Shown here one piece after another: positions 10,484 through 22,501 of a stretch of DNA of 60,000 bases; position 1 is the stretch's first letter, and every line of letters begins with the position of its first letter. This stretch comes from Adiantum capillus-veneris (taxonomy: Eukaryota > Streptophyta > Polypodiopsida > Polypodiales > Pteridaceae): positions 71,622,910 to 71,682,909 of the forward strand of contig CM043960.1 in the NCBI GenBank assembly GCA_014529385.2. Direction: 5' to 3'. Under the pieces are notes generated by a model. That model was given only the letters and a program-made list of their open reading frames with translations, ran no database searches and was not told the DNA's origin. The translations under genes and the position numbers were made by a program.

Positions 10484-10935
10484 TTAGTTGAATTTGTACG
10501 TTAATCTCATTAAGAAAATCATATATTTATCCATTAGGGTGACCCTATAAAGGTAAGTTGCAAAAATGTATGTATCTTGGAAGAAATCAATTAGGAAGTC
10601 TTCAGCAACATCTTGCATACAATCCAAGAACCACTTTTCCATGTCATATCTATCTTAAATGCTCTACTATTTGCCTACAAAGCCTTTGGAAAGGTATCTT
10701 AGGAATTTCAATTGTAAGGGCCTTCTATGCTCTAACTATCTCCCCCTTCTTTCCAAGTGGGGGCTTGATATCATCTCCCTTTTGGGTGGTTGCTTTTAGG
10801 TGCACAGATTTTCTCTTTCTCTGATTAGCTCTATCCTTCCTTTGAGCTCCATCCTTTCTCTAGCTCATCAAGTGATACTTCTTTCTTGACATCTTCCCTA
10901 AGGAACTTCCTTGCAGTTTTTTTGGTTCTGGCCAT
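10484..10935 (-). pseudogene. Divergent histone H3-like pseudogene
   Basis: From ATG 10935 the minus strand reads MARTKKTARKFL, matching the H3 tail (ARTKQTARKS). A one-base shift near 10860 leads into a basic stretch (RKDGAQRKDRANQRKRK). Then EIVRA-stop-KALTIEIPKIPFQRL matches the H3 alpha-N/alpha-1 region (ELLIRKLPFQRL), and CRQIVEHL follows. After a second shift near 10650 come MQDVAEDFLIDFFQDT, YRVTLMDK and MRL, colinear with H3 alpha-2, RVTIMPK and the C-terminus. Spacing across loop 1 equals canonical H3 within about one residue. A TAA at 10486-10484 falls where H3 normally ends. The tail is about 14 residues longer than in canonical H3. AEDFL and RVTLM occur in plant CENH3 proteins, but the longer CENH3 loop 1 is absent. 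Two frameshifts and an internal TAG (10727-10725) make it a pseudogene. Confidence 0.75.
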
Positions 10936-10974
10936 AACTAAATGTCAATATTGCAATTATAAGAGAAAAATACA

Positions 10975-11690
10975 AAGCTCCAAATAGTTTCCTCCTTATG
11001 CAAAAATGATTACTGAAAGCCTTGTGTAATTACACCAATCTTGCATTGGGACACTAGGTAAAAACTCTCAAGTGTTAGTGAATGTCCTCCTTACACAAAA
11101 ATAGAGTACTTGAAGACTTGCCCAATTACACTAAACTTGTGTAAAGGGGAGCCACTTGGTAAAAACTCTCAAGTGTTAGTGAATGTCCTCCTTACACAAA
11201 AATAGAGTACTTGAAGACTTGCCCAATTACACTAAACTTGTGTAAAGGGGAGCCACTTGGTAAAAACTCTCAAGTGTTAGTGAGTGCCCTCCTTACATGA
11301 AAACAAAGTGACGAAGAGGCTTGTCTAGGTACACTAAACTCATGTATGGATGATACACTTGGTAAAAACTCTCAAATTCTAGTGAGTGTCCTCCTTACTT
11401 GAAAACAAGGTTCCCAAAATCCGACCTGATTATACTAAAATTGTATAGAGAAGACACGTCTTATAAGAACTCTACAGTGTACGTGAGGTTTGTACTTACA
11501 TAAAAATAGAGCTACCGAAAGTTTGTCCGATTACAATATAATCACGTAAGATGGACACTAGTATAAAAAGCTCAAAATTGTGTATAGAGGAATGGGTGTA
11601 CTCCTTATGTGAAAATTGAGTATGTGGAATCTTGTTTGAGTACTCTGAATTCACGTAAGGGGGACACATGTATAGGAAAATATGAAATCA
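10975..11690. repeat. Satellite-like tandem array, ~101-bp unit
   Basis: The motif GGTAAAAACTCTCAAGTG recurs at 11057, 11158, 11259 and, in modified form, 11361. Each is followed by CCTCCTTACACAAAAATAGAG and a TTACACTAAACTTGTGTAA-like segment. Two central units are nearly identical; outer units are more diverged on both sides. There are about six or seven units. Similar words reappear around 12470-12560, suggesting a wider decayed array. No ORF is carried. Confidence 0.85.
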
Positions 11691-14600
11691 TGATACCAAT
11701 AATACTACGAATGCTTACCAAGTTATATGTTGTTAATAGTACTAAATCCAAGGCTCTTAATATGGTAATGGAGTGTAGATACGCACCATTGTCCAAAATT
11801 TGGTACAATTTCAACTTATGATAGAGGTTGAATGAATGTGGAGAAAGTAAAGCATTCAAAAATGTAGACGAAATGAGTGGCCCCGGGAAGAATAAGTGTC
11901 CAAAGGAAAGCTAGGCAACAATGGGTAAAAAGATTTGTTTAAGGGCACTCTCCTCTTTATATAGTTCAAAAAACATACCCAGACTAGATTTTACTTTGCA
12001 CAAATTTTGAGGCTAAAAGTAGGTGTTGTGCATGGATTTCACCATTTAGCACATTGGCCCATGATTTGAGATGATATATATACCCCAAACCTCCTCTAAA
12101 CCTCATCTTTTACCTAATCTAATTAAGTTTCTACAAAATTTTGAGCATGGACTTCAATGTGAAATGATGCTTAGAGAATATGAAGAAACTTTTTTTTTCT
12201 CAATTTTTTTTCGAGTGTACAAAGGGTGAATTAGGCAGAGTGTACTTCTTCCATTGAAAGTGTGTCCATGGTACTTGAATTCAATGTCCTCGAAGGCCCA
12301 TCCACCAACAAGACTAAAATTTCATAGGAAGGACACACTTCTTGAAGTATAAGATTTTGATAAAATTTTCTCCACCATAGAGTGTGTCCTTATTGCATGA
12401 AAATTGTGTACACGGGTGGGCCTACGTGAAAGGTCAATAGTGTGATGCTTTCATGTGTACAAATCCAACCATAAGAGTGTCCTCTCTATGCAAACTTAGT
12501 AGAGTTGGAGATCCCTCCCCTTACATTAAATTTGTGTAAGGGGGACAGCTTTCACAAAATCATATGTCTCGAGTTATAGAAGATAGTGTGATGTATGTGT
12601 TTGGGTTTGGTAAATATGGTGGATGGGCTAGATTACTTTTTTTGCTTATCCCTTTTTTCCATATAAGCCTTCTAGTAGGAGGAGATTGGAAGGCACAAAC
12701 ATTGAAGATATTGTAGAGATAGCTAATGATAATTTGATGAACCTACTCTACCAAGACAAGTAGTTGTCAAATTTTTCCTACGTTAGGGAAATCTTCAATG
12801 TTCTCTTCCAAATGGAGAAATTCCTTAAAGGGTGCAACAATGAGATCTTAGACTTTGAAAATTTATTCCTGATGTTTCAAAGGAGCACAATGTTTGCACT
12901 ATATAGGTACATTTGTAAACCTTAACAAAGAGCACACGGGCCAAGAAGTTGACATTACTCCAAGAGGAATGGAAAATATCATTGGTCAATGTTCAACGAA
13001 TTCTGATTGTCGATAATATACCACACCTTTTAGCCACTTATGCAAGTATTGAAGAAACTGAGAAAATTCATAATTCATAATTATTACCATTTAGTGTGTG
13101 AAGTGCTCTGAGCTTTGAGCAAATTTCATAGCTTTCTTAAATTTGTTGAGCTCTTTCTTGAAGTTGGAGGGATCATTCTTTCCCCAATGAATTTTATCAT
13201 AGTAAGATAAGACTATATCCAAGGCTTCCCACACTTCTACCTATATTTTTTTTTCTCAACCATCAACTCCAATGATGGTCATTCACAGAATTGTGTATAG
13301 CCTTCCATTGGTTGTAATGGACTTTAGATACACCCTACCAAGTTCCCATGGAGACCTAGAAAGCTCATGGCCTTCATCCCACCAATAGAAGAGCAATAGA
13401 AGCTTTTCTAAGAACATTATTTCCACCAAATGACCTCTTGGGGTCTGAGTCAATAACCATATTTTCACCATGAATTTCAATATCAAATAATAATCTTTCA
13501 ATACTTTTTATTGTAGTTTCTCTAGCTGATAAAGGTTGTAGTTTCCATGCAACCCTATGTAGAGGTGCACAATCTTCTTACAATGATTCTACACGATGAA
13601 TACAATGCCAACAGGTGGACATTTGAGAGAGGAATATCTAAAACAACTTGGAAGTTTGGAGCTTAAGAGTGTCTATCTAGGGCTTTGTTCCAGTTATTAG
13701 GATTCAGTTCCTTTGTTGCGCCGATGTAGTAGGTACAAGGGCTTCTAGCATTGGCACCCTTTGACACACTGTACATACACTTTAGCTTCTTTAGGTCTCC
13801 CCCACATGTCATTCCATCTTGTAACTACCAAAACCCTCAACATCTAACTCCTCCCCAGATTTTTGGTCCTTTCTTATTCAAGGAATATGAGTGTGGTGGA
13901 GCACAATTTAATACATTAAAATACTCACTATCAACCTCAAAAGCACTCGGCCACTAAATGTTCCTCTTCGATTGCACACTAGAATTTTATGATTCTTTTC
14001 CACTCTCTGGTATAAAGAGCTCTATTCATGAGGGTTATTCACACTCTTTCAATTTTCTACCATCACAATTTCACTTTCATCTGACTTAATCACAAAAATG
14101 GCTTGCCCATTCACCTTAGTATGTTGAAGATCCTAGAATTTTATAATTTTCCTCCTCTAAAAGTTCCTCAAGTCAAAGAAGAGATTGTTGAAAATAGTTT
14201 AAGTTGAAACCTTTCTTCTTGCCAAGATATATGTCATTGATATGTAAAGGCTCTCCAAGCATCTTCATGACCCTGAAATTAATTATAAACCTTGCCTATT
14301 GAATAACTCGTGGAGCCCTTCACTCTTGATTGCTTTAGGTTTTTATCCATGACCTTGAATAGCTTTCACTAACCTACCCTACTGATTCGAACTTTGTCCA
14401 TAGTCCCTTGAACTTCGTCCTTGTCCAAGGTAGAACTTTGCAAAAATCAATTGATAACTTTTCTTCCTAGCCTTCTTGAACCTTCTCTCATCCAATAGGT
14501 TCCTAGCAAGAATAGGTGAAATCACTTCACAAAATGATTGTGATGCACCTCTCATGTTTTCTTATGAGTAGTCTGGATGAACTAAAGACTTGAGATAAAC

Positions 14601-15020
14601 ACAAGCAAGGATTATGATACCAGCTTGCAAAACAAAGACACCAACTTGAAAAACAAACTAATTCTACCTAGCTCCTTTCATTCTTCTATTGCAACCTCCA
14701 CCTCCTTGCTTGAGACTCTCAGTATTCTTCAACATCCTTTGTCTTTGTCTAATAAGCCCAAATTCTATCCTCTTTCTCTTCATTGTATTCAACAGTGATT
14801 ATAATTTCTTTACCTTCTCCTTGCTTTCTTGAAGTTGATTGTTGAGAGAATCCTTAAAGTATTGTAGCAAATGGTTCTGCGACTTAAAAATTTCCTTCTC
14901 TGCTACAAGGTTTAATGTATAGCCTAATACCCATTTTATGTCATCTCCTACAAATCTCATCAATGAAGAGCAATTGAAGAATAGTGGGATCATTTTGGCT
15001 TTGGGGGGTGAGGTTGGGGA
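11691..15020. other. Decayed AT-rich sequence without recognisable genes
   Basis: Stops are frequent in all frames. The only coding-like segment is on the minus strand at about 13100-13240, reading LSYYDKIHWGKNDPSN and KKELNKFKKAMKF. It is too short and isolated to name. A weaker minus-strand stretch at 14799-14993 is rich in charged residues. I see no RNA gene or structured repeat here. Confidence 0.4.
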
Positions 15021-15041
15021 GGGGGGGGGGGGGGGGGGGGG
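15021..15041. repeat. Poly-G tract
   Basis: An uninterrupted run of 21 G. Similar long G runs occur at about 24581-24609, 42769-42786 and 54920-54933. Such runs are prone to length errors in sequencing. Confidence 0.9.
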
Positions 15042-18030
15042 TTGGGGTCACTATGTATAAATTGTGTTATTTGCATGTGTTCAAGGACTCTTGTTAAAAC
15101 TCCTTATTTGTGAATTTTTAACAAATAGAATACACCCCTTTCCTAGTCAATCTCTATTTTTTTCCCCAATTTCATTTTATGATACCCTTCTATATGTGAA
15201 AATGTTAGAAAAAAAAGAAATTCAATTTTCCCTTCTACTACACTCACGTGATATTCACAAAATTATCAAGTGACCCCCTCGAGTGATTAGGTCTATAGGA
15301 TACAATGAACCATTTGTCTATAAGTCAATGTGCTTCTTTATCTATGATCTCATTGCTTCACTGGTAGAAGAAAGAGTTTCACAAATCCTATTTCTTTTTT
15401 GAAGGGGGGGAACATTCATCTTTAGCTATTATACACCTCTCCTAATAGGATTCATGGATGCAATACCAAGATCAAAGCTTGGATATGGGGAAGAAGATGA
15501 TGGGTTAGATATGGTGCAAAGAAGGGACAAAATGGGCAAGGGAAATTTGAAATTTGGACCGAAAGAGAAGAATTTTTGGGAAAGGGGCACATTTCCAAGA
15601 GATTTGAAAGCGACACTTCATGTGGGGCCTCAAAAAGTACATCCCTTGAAAATGGTAAAAAGAAAAAGGTTTTTTCCAAATTTTGGGGTTTTTACATTTT
15701 TTGTCCACATTTTAAAAGAATTTACATTTTCTCTCTCTACCATTACTTACAGGACAAAAAAATGACCTCAAACTTCCCCTAATGCTACTGCCCAAAATGA
15801 GTTGAGGATCAAAGAGATGGAAGAGCAGCTAGCTAGAGAAAAAGCATAAATGGAACTATAGGCTGCACAACACAGAAAAGAGTTGCAAGAAAAAGATGAT
15901 CAAATTTATGCAAGAGATATGCACATTAACACTACAAAAGATGGATCGGACAGGGTCGCTCATATCAACACTTTAAAACATATTTGAATTTGATGCGGCA
16001 TGATTATAATTATTGATATAAGCATTCAGGTCATATCATTGGTTATATGTGCAAATATAAGCACCAATATATACCAGCACATATACCAATGATAATAATT
16101 GAAAATTATTTTGGATAGGGTGCAAGTTTCCTTATTGCAACTACAAATCTCAAGAGGATCACCCCCAAAAGTGTAAGTATAGCACGTGAATTTAAAATAA
16201 GGGGTTTTTTATTGGGATTTTTTTTAAATTAATAAAATTACATTTATAAAACGGGGTTTCTATTTCATTTTTGGAAAAAATCCATAAGTTCCTTAAGAAG
16301 AAGGTGTTGTTTTATTACCTATGAGCATGTAAGTATAGTTGTTTTTATATACCCTTTGAACACATGTGATATATAGGTGGTTTCTTCTAAGTGAACCCCC
16401 AAGGTACAAAGGACCTGTTCACGACCATTTTCAATAGCTATAGCAAAGGACCCAAAGTCTACCCAAATTTTTTTTGAGCAATCTCCAATTATCACTCTCA
16501 CTAATTTAATAATTATTGCATTGTGACAAAAGAAAGTCTTAAACATCTCATTAGCTATCTCATTAGCTAGCATCCACATCTCCTCTTTCGAATCAATCAG
16601 AAGGTAAAAGTACATTCTCAAAAGTTTACTGACAATTTGATTTTTTTTGAAACCATAACTTTTTTGTAAAAACATATGAAAGCAAAGTTTGCCAAAAATT
16701 TTCATACAAATCATATTCCACTATAAATAGTACTTTGAATCATCTAGATAGACAAGTATCAATTGCAATGTATATAAAAGTGCAACCACAACATACGACA
16801 ATGACAAAAGAATGGATATCTCCATGATTAAATACTTGACTATCTATCATCACATCCTCATCAACAAAAACATACAAAATCACTATGAACATATAGTACC
16901 CATAGCCGATACCACAATAACAATATGTATGCTCTATCAAATGAATACATTGTCAAGAAAATTGTACTCCAGCTCGGAAGGTACGAAACCTTTGGCTACG
17001 AGAGTTTCTGATGTGAGTCAAAAACACTTTGTGAAAAAGTGTTTATGAACTTCATCAAAACCATCTTTCTAAAGATAGCTTAAAATCCAAGAGTGTTTGT
17101 GATAAGGAAATCACAAACCCTCTTCCTAATTGTACTTGGAGTCAACATTGTTTTTGCGAGCGATTTCATGATGAAAGGATCACAAACTCACAAACAAAAA
17201 GATAAAGGAGAAACACTTGTGTTTCAGCCATGAAATCTCAACTCATGTACAAGCACAATTCCCATTCAGAATCGAAACCTATTTCATGGAATCGTGTATC
17301 CTCACCTCTAATTAATAGTCGTGGCTTCAAACTATTGAAATGAGATTACGAGCTTCCACCTTCACATTGACTATTTTATGATTTTGCAAAGATTTAAGAG
17401 ATTTCATGTTGAAGCCCACACACCATTTTGATGAAGGAAAATCCTGATTCACTCTCTCGCAAGTTCAGATACGAGATAGTAGAGAGGTGGGACTACACTA
17501 CACATTCATGGAGCAACCATGAAGTGAATACATAAGAAAGGGAAAATTACACGTTTTTCAGGTATCATCAAACACTTTTCTTGCTTTCCAACAACCAAAG
17601 TGCTGATGTGTCAAATTTGGGCCTTTCATACCATTTTTTGACCACATCTAGGTCACGTTTAGCTTATTTTTAACCTAAAAAGACCATTTCAAAAAATCCC
17701 AAAATTTGTGGGATCACTGACATATGCATAAAAAACATAGACATGCATCATTTTTCATCACTTTACCAATTTTTGTCCCGTATCAAACTTTGTAGATGAG
17801 ACGAGTGTGCCATCATGAAACACTTGAAATTTATACATTCTCAAACCCAATCAGGCATGCTATCAAGTGAGAAATCATGCAACGAGGACACATCTAGGAC
17901 AATGGCTCCCTAGATAGGTATGGACATGATAGCAAACGCAAGAGACAATTTTGCATATATCTTGATATATACATTGTTGCTTTTATGCATATGCACGAAA
18001 AAGCATAAAAGGTGAGGTGAATGTTTTTAC
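15042..18030. other. Decayed sequence with short coding-like fragments
   Basis: On the plus strand at 15780-15930 there is a coiled-coil-like fragment (ELRIKEMEEQLAREKA, then HRKELQEKDDQIYARD) with stops. On the minus strand, 16319-16714 is open for 131 codons, with SKEEMWMLANEIANEMF and SKKIWVDFGSFAIAIENG. I do not recognise it and cannot show that it is translated. The rest shows no clear signal. Confidence 0.35.
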
Positions 18031-18039
18031 TTCACATTG

Positions 18040-18955
18040 TGTACATGGTTTTTTAATGATGTTTTGTGAAGAGGAAATTTTTTCCTTCAAGTGCTGTACT
18101 AAAAATCCATCCCGAAGCAGACACTTTGTGCTTTCATGGTGGTCTCTTGGGAGACATTTTCTAGTAAAGTTCCCACGAGATCACATGCTTTTGTGTTGAG
18201 TGTTTTGAAAGGTTCTTTTGATTATATTGAGCATGTTGTGGACCTTGCTAATGAGGAGACTATCCATGATTCCATATGTGATAATATATGTAGCCATGCC
18301 TTGGTCAATGAACAGAAATTGGAGGTGTTTGAGGATGTGGACACCCAAAAAATGTAATTTTTATGCTTCCTGATGAGATGGTTGTTGCTTCTTTGCTTGT
18401 TCCTTGTGTCAAGGAAATGAAGCTATGTATAGAAGATGTCTTACCTTTCAAGGAGGGCATGTTTGAAATAGATGGGCGCAGGGTGAAAAACATAATTTGG
18501 TTATGAATGAAGATATGATGATTCTTGATGCAAAGGTGAATAGCATATTGAAGGAGCTAGTAAACAATGAAATTGTGGATTTTTTTTCGAGTTTTGAAGC
18601 ACTCAATTTGGAGTTGCAATGTTACAATTATGGTGTATTCTACACACTGCACAATGTATAGCAATCAACAAAATGGTTTAAAGAGAATGTCGTGAGCTCA
18701 ATTGCGATGTGAGATATGTATATATTCAACTTGTGGTTTTGTGATGATGTTTTATGAAGAGGAAGATCTTGTCTTTGAGTACATCAGTTGGCGTGTGTTA
18801 TAAATCCATGCCGAGGTAGGTGCTTTTGTACTTCCATGGTGGTCTCTTGGGTGGGCGTTTGCCAGTAAAGTTCCCAATGGATCACATGCTTTTGTGTCGA
18901 GGGTTTTCGGAGGTTCTTTCCATGTATTTGGGTTTTGATTTTGTGTGTTGAGCAC
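18040..18955. repeat. Diverged direct duplication, about 200-bp copies at 18040-18240 and 18730-18955
   Basis: Both copies share the order TGATGTTTT(G/A)TGAAGAGGAA, AAATCCATCCCGA or AAATCCATGCCGA, CATGGTGGTCTCTTGGG, CAGTAAAGTTCCCA-like and GATCACATGCTTTTGTGT. They differ by substitutions and small indels. The sequence between them (18320-18520) is partly open on the plus strand (FMLPDEMVVASLLVP) but unassigned. From 18956 to 19362 I see nothing recognisable. Confidence 0.75.
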
Positions 18956-19362
18956 TCCAGGGTGACAAGGCTATAGAGGTTTATCATATTTTTGTTTTCC
19001 CAACAATGTCTTTGTACAATTGGATTACCCACAACCCCTCCTTTGAGATGTCTCCAAGAGTGTTTTCTACTTGTGCCAATATATTCTCATTTACCCCTTC
19101 AATTATCATGTGTAGCTTTCCATGCAAACTTCATCCCACCTAATAGATATTGTGGGTGTCGAGGCCAACCCCCCCTTCTAGCAAGTACTCCCTCTCTCCC
19201 TATAAACTTGGCCACTTGTTGGAGGTGTTAAGGTAGCCCTTTGCCTAACCTTGCCCCTTTGTTCCATTCAAGCAAATCCCTCGCTTTTGTTCACATAACT
19301 CCTACCGCATATGAATATCATTTGCACAACGTGAACTCGTCAAATTTTCTTAAATGTATGGT

Positions 19363-19363
<1 letters not shown>

Positions 19364-19450
<87 letters not shown>
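19364..19450. repeat. Compound (GT)n(GA)n microsatellite at the LINE 3' junction
   Basis: About 55 bp of GT repeat (to 19418) passes directly into about 32 bp of GA repeat (19419-19450). The latter abuts the AAATGAAATGAAATG tail of the minus-strand LINE. Confidence 0.95.
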
Positions 19451-19453
<3 letters not shown>

Positions 19454-19672
19454 GAAATGAAATGAAATGTTATATTAACTTCTTCAAAAGGCCATAGTGA
19501 CCTATGAGACCATAAAGTTACAAGGTGGTGGATCTGATACAAAGTTAGAGTAACAAAATAACAACAGTACAAAACAAAGATATATACTATGGGATCCTAG
19601 ATTGGTCGATGTGAACTAAGCAAGAAACTAAGCAAAGATGGCAAAAATGGGTGGCTTGCTGGGATAGCTGAA

Positions 19673-20828
19673 TCACAAGAGATCTAGCATCGGTCGTTGG
19701 CGAATCTCATCAATCTCCTCTATGGTTAGTAGTCTGACCAGGCGTTGTGCATGCCTGGCCAGCGTGCTCCGCATCTTTTGACGTAGCCTCCGTCGATGCT
19801 GTGTAGTCCTCCGCAGTCGTGGGCTCCTGGATTTCCCCAGTTCAATCGCTCGATCGATCAGTGTGCCTCTGGTGTGAGACGAGGGGGAGCTCTGCTGTGG
19901 GAGTGGCTCTTGCGGCTGTCCCGTGTCTGCTCTGAAAAAGTCTGTGATCCATCTTTGAGACCGGCTAGCCTCTGTGTGTGCGCATCTCGAGCAAGAAAAA
20001 ACCCAGGCATCTCTGATCTTCGTATCCCATGACTCTTGAGAGTGGTCCAAAACCCTCTCTGAACAAGCAATGGAAGCGGCCTTGTATCTCGTAGTAGACG
20101 GGGCAGCGGCATGTATAATGCAGCTCTGTCTCAAGCTCCATGTCACACAAGGGGCATGTCCTAGCCTCTGTTGGTACTCCGCTGTATCTCCCAGTCTCAA
20201 TCCGCAGCTGGTGAGAAGATGTGCGTAGCTGGCCAATAGCACATCGTATCCCATGAGACAAGTGGGTGTCCATGTATCTAGGTCTCATCACGAAACCATC
20301 TTCCGTAAGTTTGAGAACGTGGTCTCTGTAGAAAGCCATCTTCGTGCCCAATTCCTGCGTTGGTTGTATCCATGTCCTCCTGGTGTCTAGCTGGGTCAGG
20401 TCTTGGCGGATGAGCTTGGTGATCTCTGACTTTGTAAGGATGAGAGATGGTGCATCCAATGAGTACTCGAATGGTGGCAGCCTGTCTATGCTGAACCCAT
20501 GCGCCTGAAACCATGATGCCATCTCTCCATACCATCATGTTGTATCTCCTTGTATGGCTAACTGTCGAGAGGACTCAAGTGCTATGCGAGCATATCAGTC
20601 TCTAGGGAGTTCCCATGTGCGGTTTATGAAGGAGACTGATCTAGTGAGCGCCTCCACCACTAGTGGGGGGGCCGCTAGCTCTACTTGGATAATGGCCCGT
20701 GGTACTGATGCCCTGGCTCTAATGAGCCGTGAGATCATAGAGACGAGAGGTTTCTCCATGTTCCCCCATCCATCTGTGCGACACGGCCTCCCATGGTGAT
20801 CCAATGAAGGTCCCCATATCTCAGTTCC
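19673..20828 (-). pseudogene. LINE ORF2 C-terminal region with Cys/His motif, frameshifted
   Basis: This continues ORF2 after the break at 20829. Frames shift, but the order matches the intact copy at 52081-54099: PLVSMISRLIRARASVP, then LIRQDLTQLDTRRTWIQP, then the zinc-binding-like CPLCDMELETELHYTCRC (C-x2-C-x8-H-x2-C), and GRFHCLFREGFGPLSRV. The last part (19673-20254) ends LLTIEEIDEIRQRPMLDLL. This motif type follows RT in plant L1-like elements and helps nucleic-acid binding. The many frame changes leave it non-functional. Confidence 0.85.
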
Positions 20829-22460
20829 TTAGAGCAATGCTGAGGCCACCAAAGTGTCAAAGAGCCAGAGCTTCGTTCGGGGCTCCTGAAAATGGACCTG
20901 CGAACACATCTTCTCTAATCTACCCAGTGTTGCATGGGCTCTAGTCAGTCTGGTCTCGGTTGCTCTTCTAAGTGAGAATCCAGGTCCGCTAAAAACCACT
21001 CCAAGGTAAGTGTAAGCATCTGTGTACTCCACAGTCTCCTGGCTGTATGTGAATGTAGGTGCTGACCTCCTGATCCACTGTGGGGTGGTATTAAACACCA
21101 TAACCTTGGTTTTACCAAGGTTGACAGACAAACCACTTTCGTGGGAAAACCTACGCAAAGCATCCAGTTGACGTTGCATTCCCTCTGGAGATTCGGAGAT
21201 CAGCACTACGTCATTAGCATATAACAAAACTGGAATCCATGTCCCTGCCAATTGTACACCTCTATCACCATCACTCTCAATGTAGTCAGAAACCTCATCC
21301 ACATACATACCGAAAAGAGTAGGAGAGAGCAGGCAACCCTGCTTCACCCTGATAGTGGAGTGAACCGGTGTAGAAAGTGCCTCAGGGGTGCGTACATGCC
21401 CTACTACTGATCTGTACAATGCCATGATCCCCCAAATGAGTTCTGTGGGTACTCCCATTTCCTGTAATCTGCGCATCAATCTAGCTCTGGGTACTATGTC
21501 AAAAGCTTTGCGGAAGTCCACAAAGCTACAATAGATCCATTTCCCATGAGATCTTCCTTCCTCGATGATGGCCCTAAGTGTCAAGATATGATCAAGAGTA
21601 GAGAAGCCTCTCCTGAACCCTGTCTGCCCAGCTGCGCGCACTCCTTCCTTCTCTGCCCATCTACTCAGTTGTTGCTCAAGAATGGATGCATACAACCATG
21701 CCACTGTGTGTCCAATCATGATAGTGCGATAATTCCCAGGCTCCATGGGGTCTCCTGACTTGAAGATAGGTACGATCGTAGATAGGCTCCAAGTGTCCGG
21801 TAGGCCCTCACACATGGCACGGTTAAACATAATTGCTAGAAGCTCTGCTAGTAGGTCTTTGGCATGCATGAAATGCTCCGCGACTAAGCCATCATGATCA
21901 TAAGCTCTCCCAGTCCTCATCCTGTCAATAGCTTTCTTCACCATCTCAGCAGTGAAAAAAGCACATGCGTGTGGGCATGGATCGGGGGGGTTGGGGAGGG
22001 GCGGCTGTCCAAGTATTGTGTACAAAGATGATGCGTACTGACCCCAGGTCTCTGTGGAGGAAATAGCAGAGGGGGGGGGGGGGGACTGCTCATGAAAGAG
22101 CCGCCACGCCTCACGCGAGTCCTGACTCAAGAATAGCTGGTATAGATCCTGCTCGAGTCGAGCCAAGAAAGCCCTCTTCTTCCGCCGCACCAGGCGTCGG
22201 AAGTCAATCTGTGACTGTATGTGAGTGACATCCCCCAACAACACCTCCCTCTGAAGTCTGGCTCTAGTCTGGCGGCACTCCTCATCGTACCAGCTGTTCT
22301 GAGGCATGCTCCCTGATCGGCGGCCCTGCTCAGGCTGGGTGTGTGGGTATGCCTCTGCTACTGTATCATGTAATGTCTGTGTCAGTATAGTAGTTAGCTC
22401 CTCCAGAGGTCGCCCCGGGTCCTTAGTGTATAGGCGTCTATAGATCCCATCCATGTACAA
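20829..22460 (-). pseudogene. LINE ORF2 reverse transcriptase domain with mutated catalytic motif
   Basis: A 543-codon open stretch contains the RT blocks in order: the linker AFFTAEMVKKAIDRMRTGRA, LSTIVPIFKSGDP and GNYRTIMIGHT, QTGFRRGFSTLDHIL, FVDFRKAFDIVPR (first catalytic Asp), KQGCLLSPTLFGMYVDEV, and LLYANDVVLIS. The expected YADD reads YAND, which removes a metal-binding aspartate. It lies in a different frame from the endonuclease upstream (frame change between 22502 and 22460). The ORF is long, but the enzyme should be inactive. Confidence 0.92.
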
Positions 22461-22501
22461 AGAATCCGTCTCCCGTGTGAAGGTGTAGCGAGTAGGGGCC
22501 G

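Noticed and set aside
10484-10935. Naming the H3-like pseudogene CENH3
   Set aside because: AEDFL, RVTLM and a long tail fit CENH3, but loop 1 has canonical H3 length and the centromeric Trp position is not matched.
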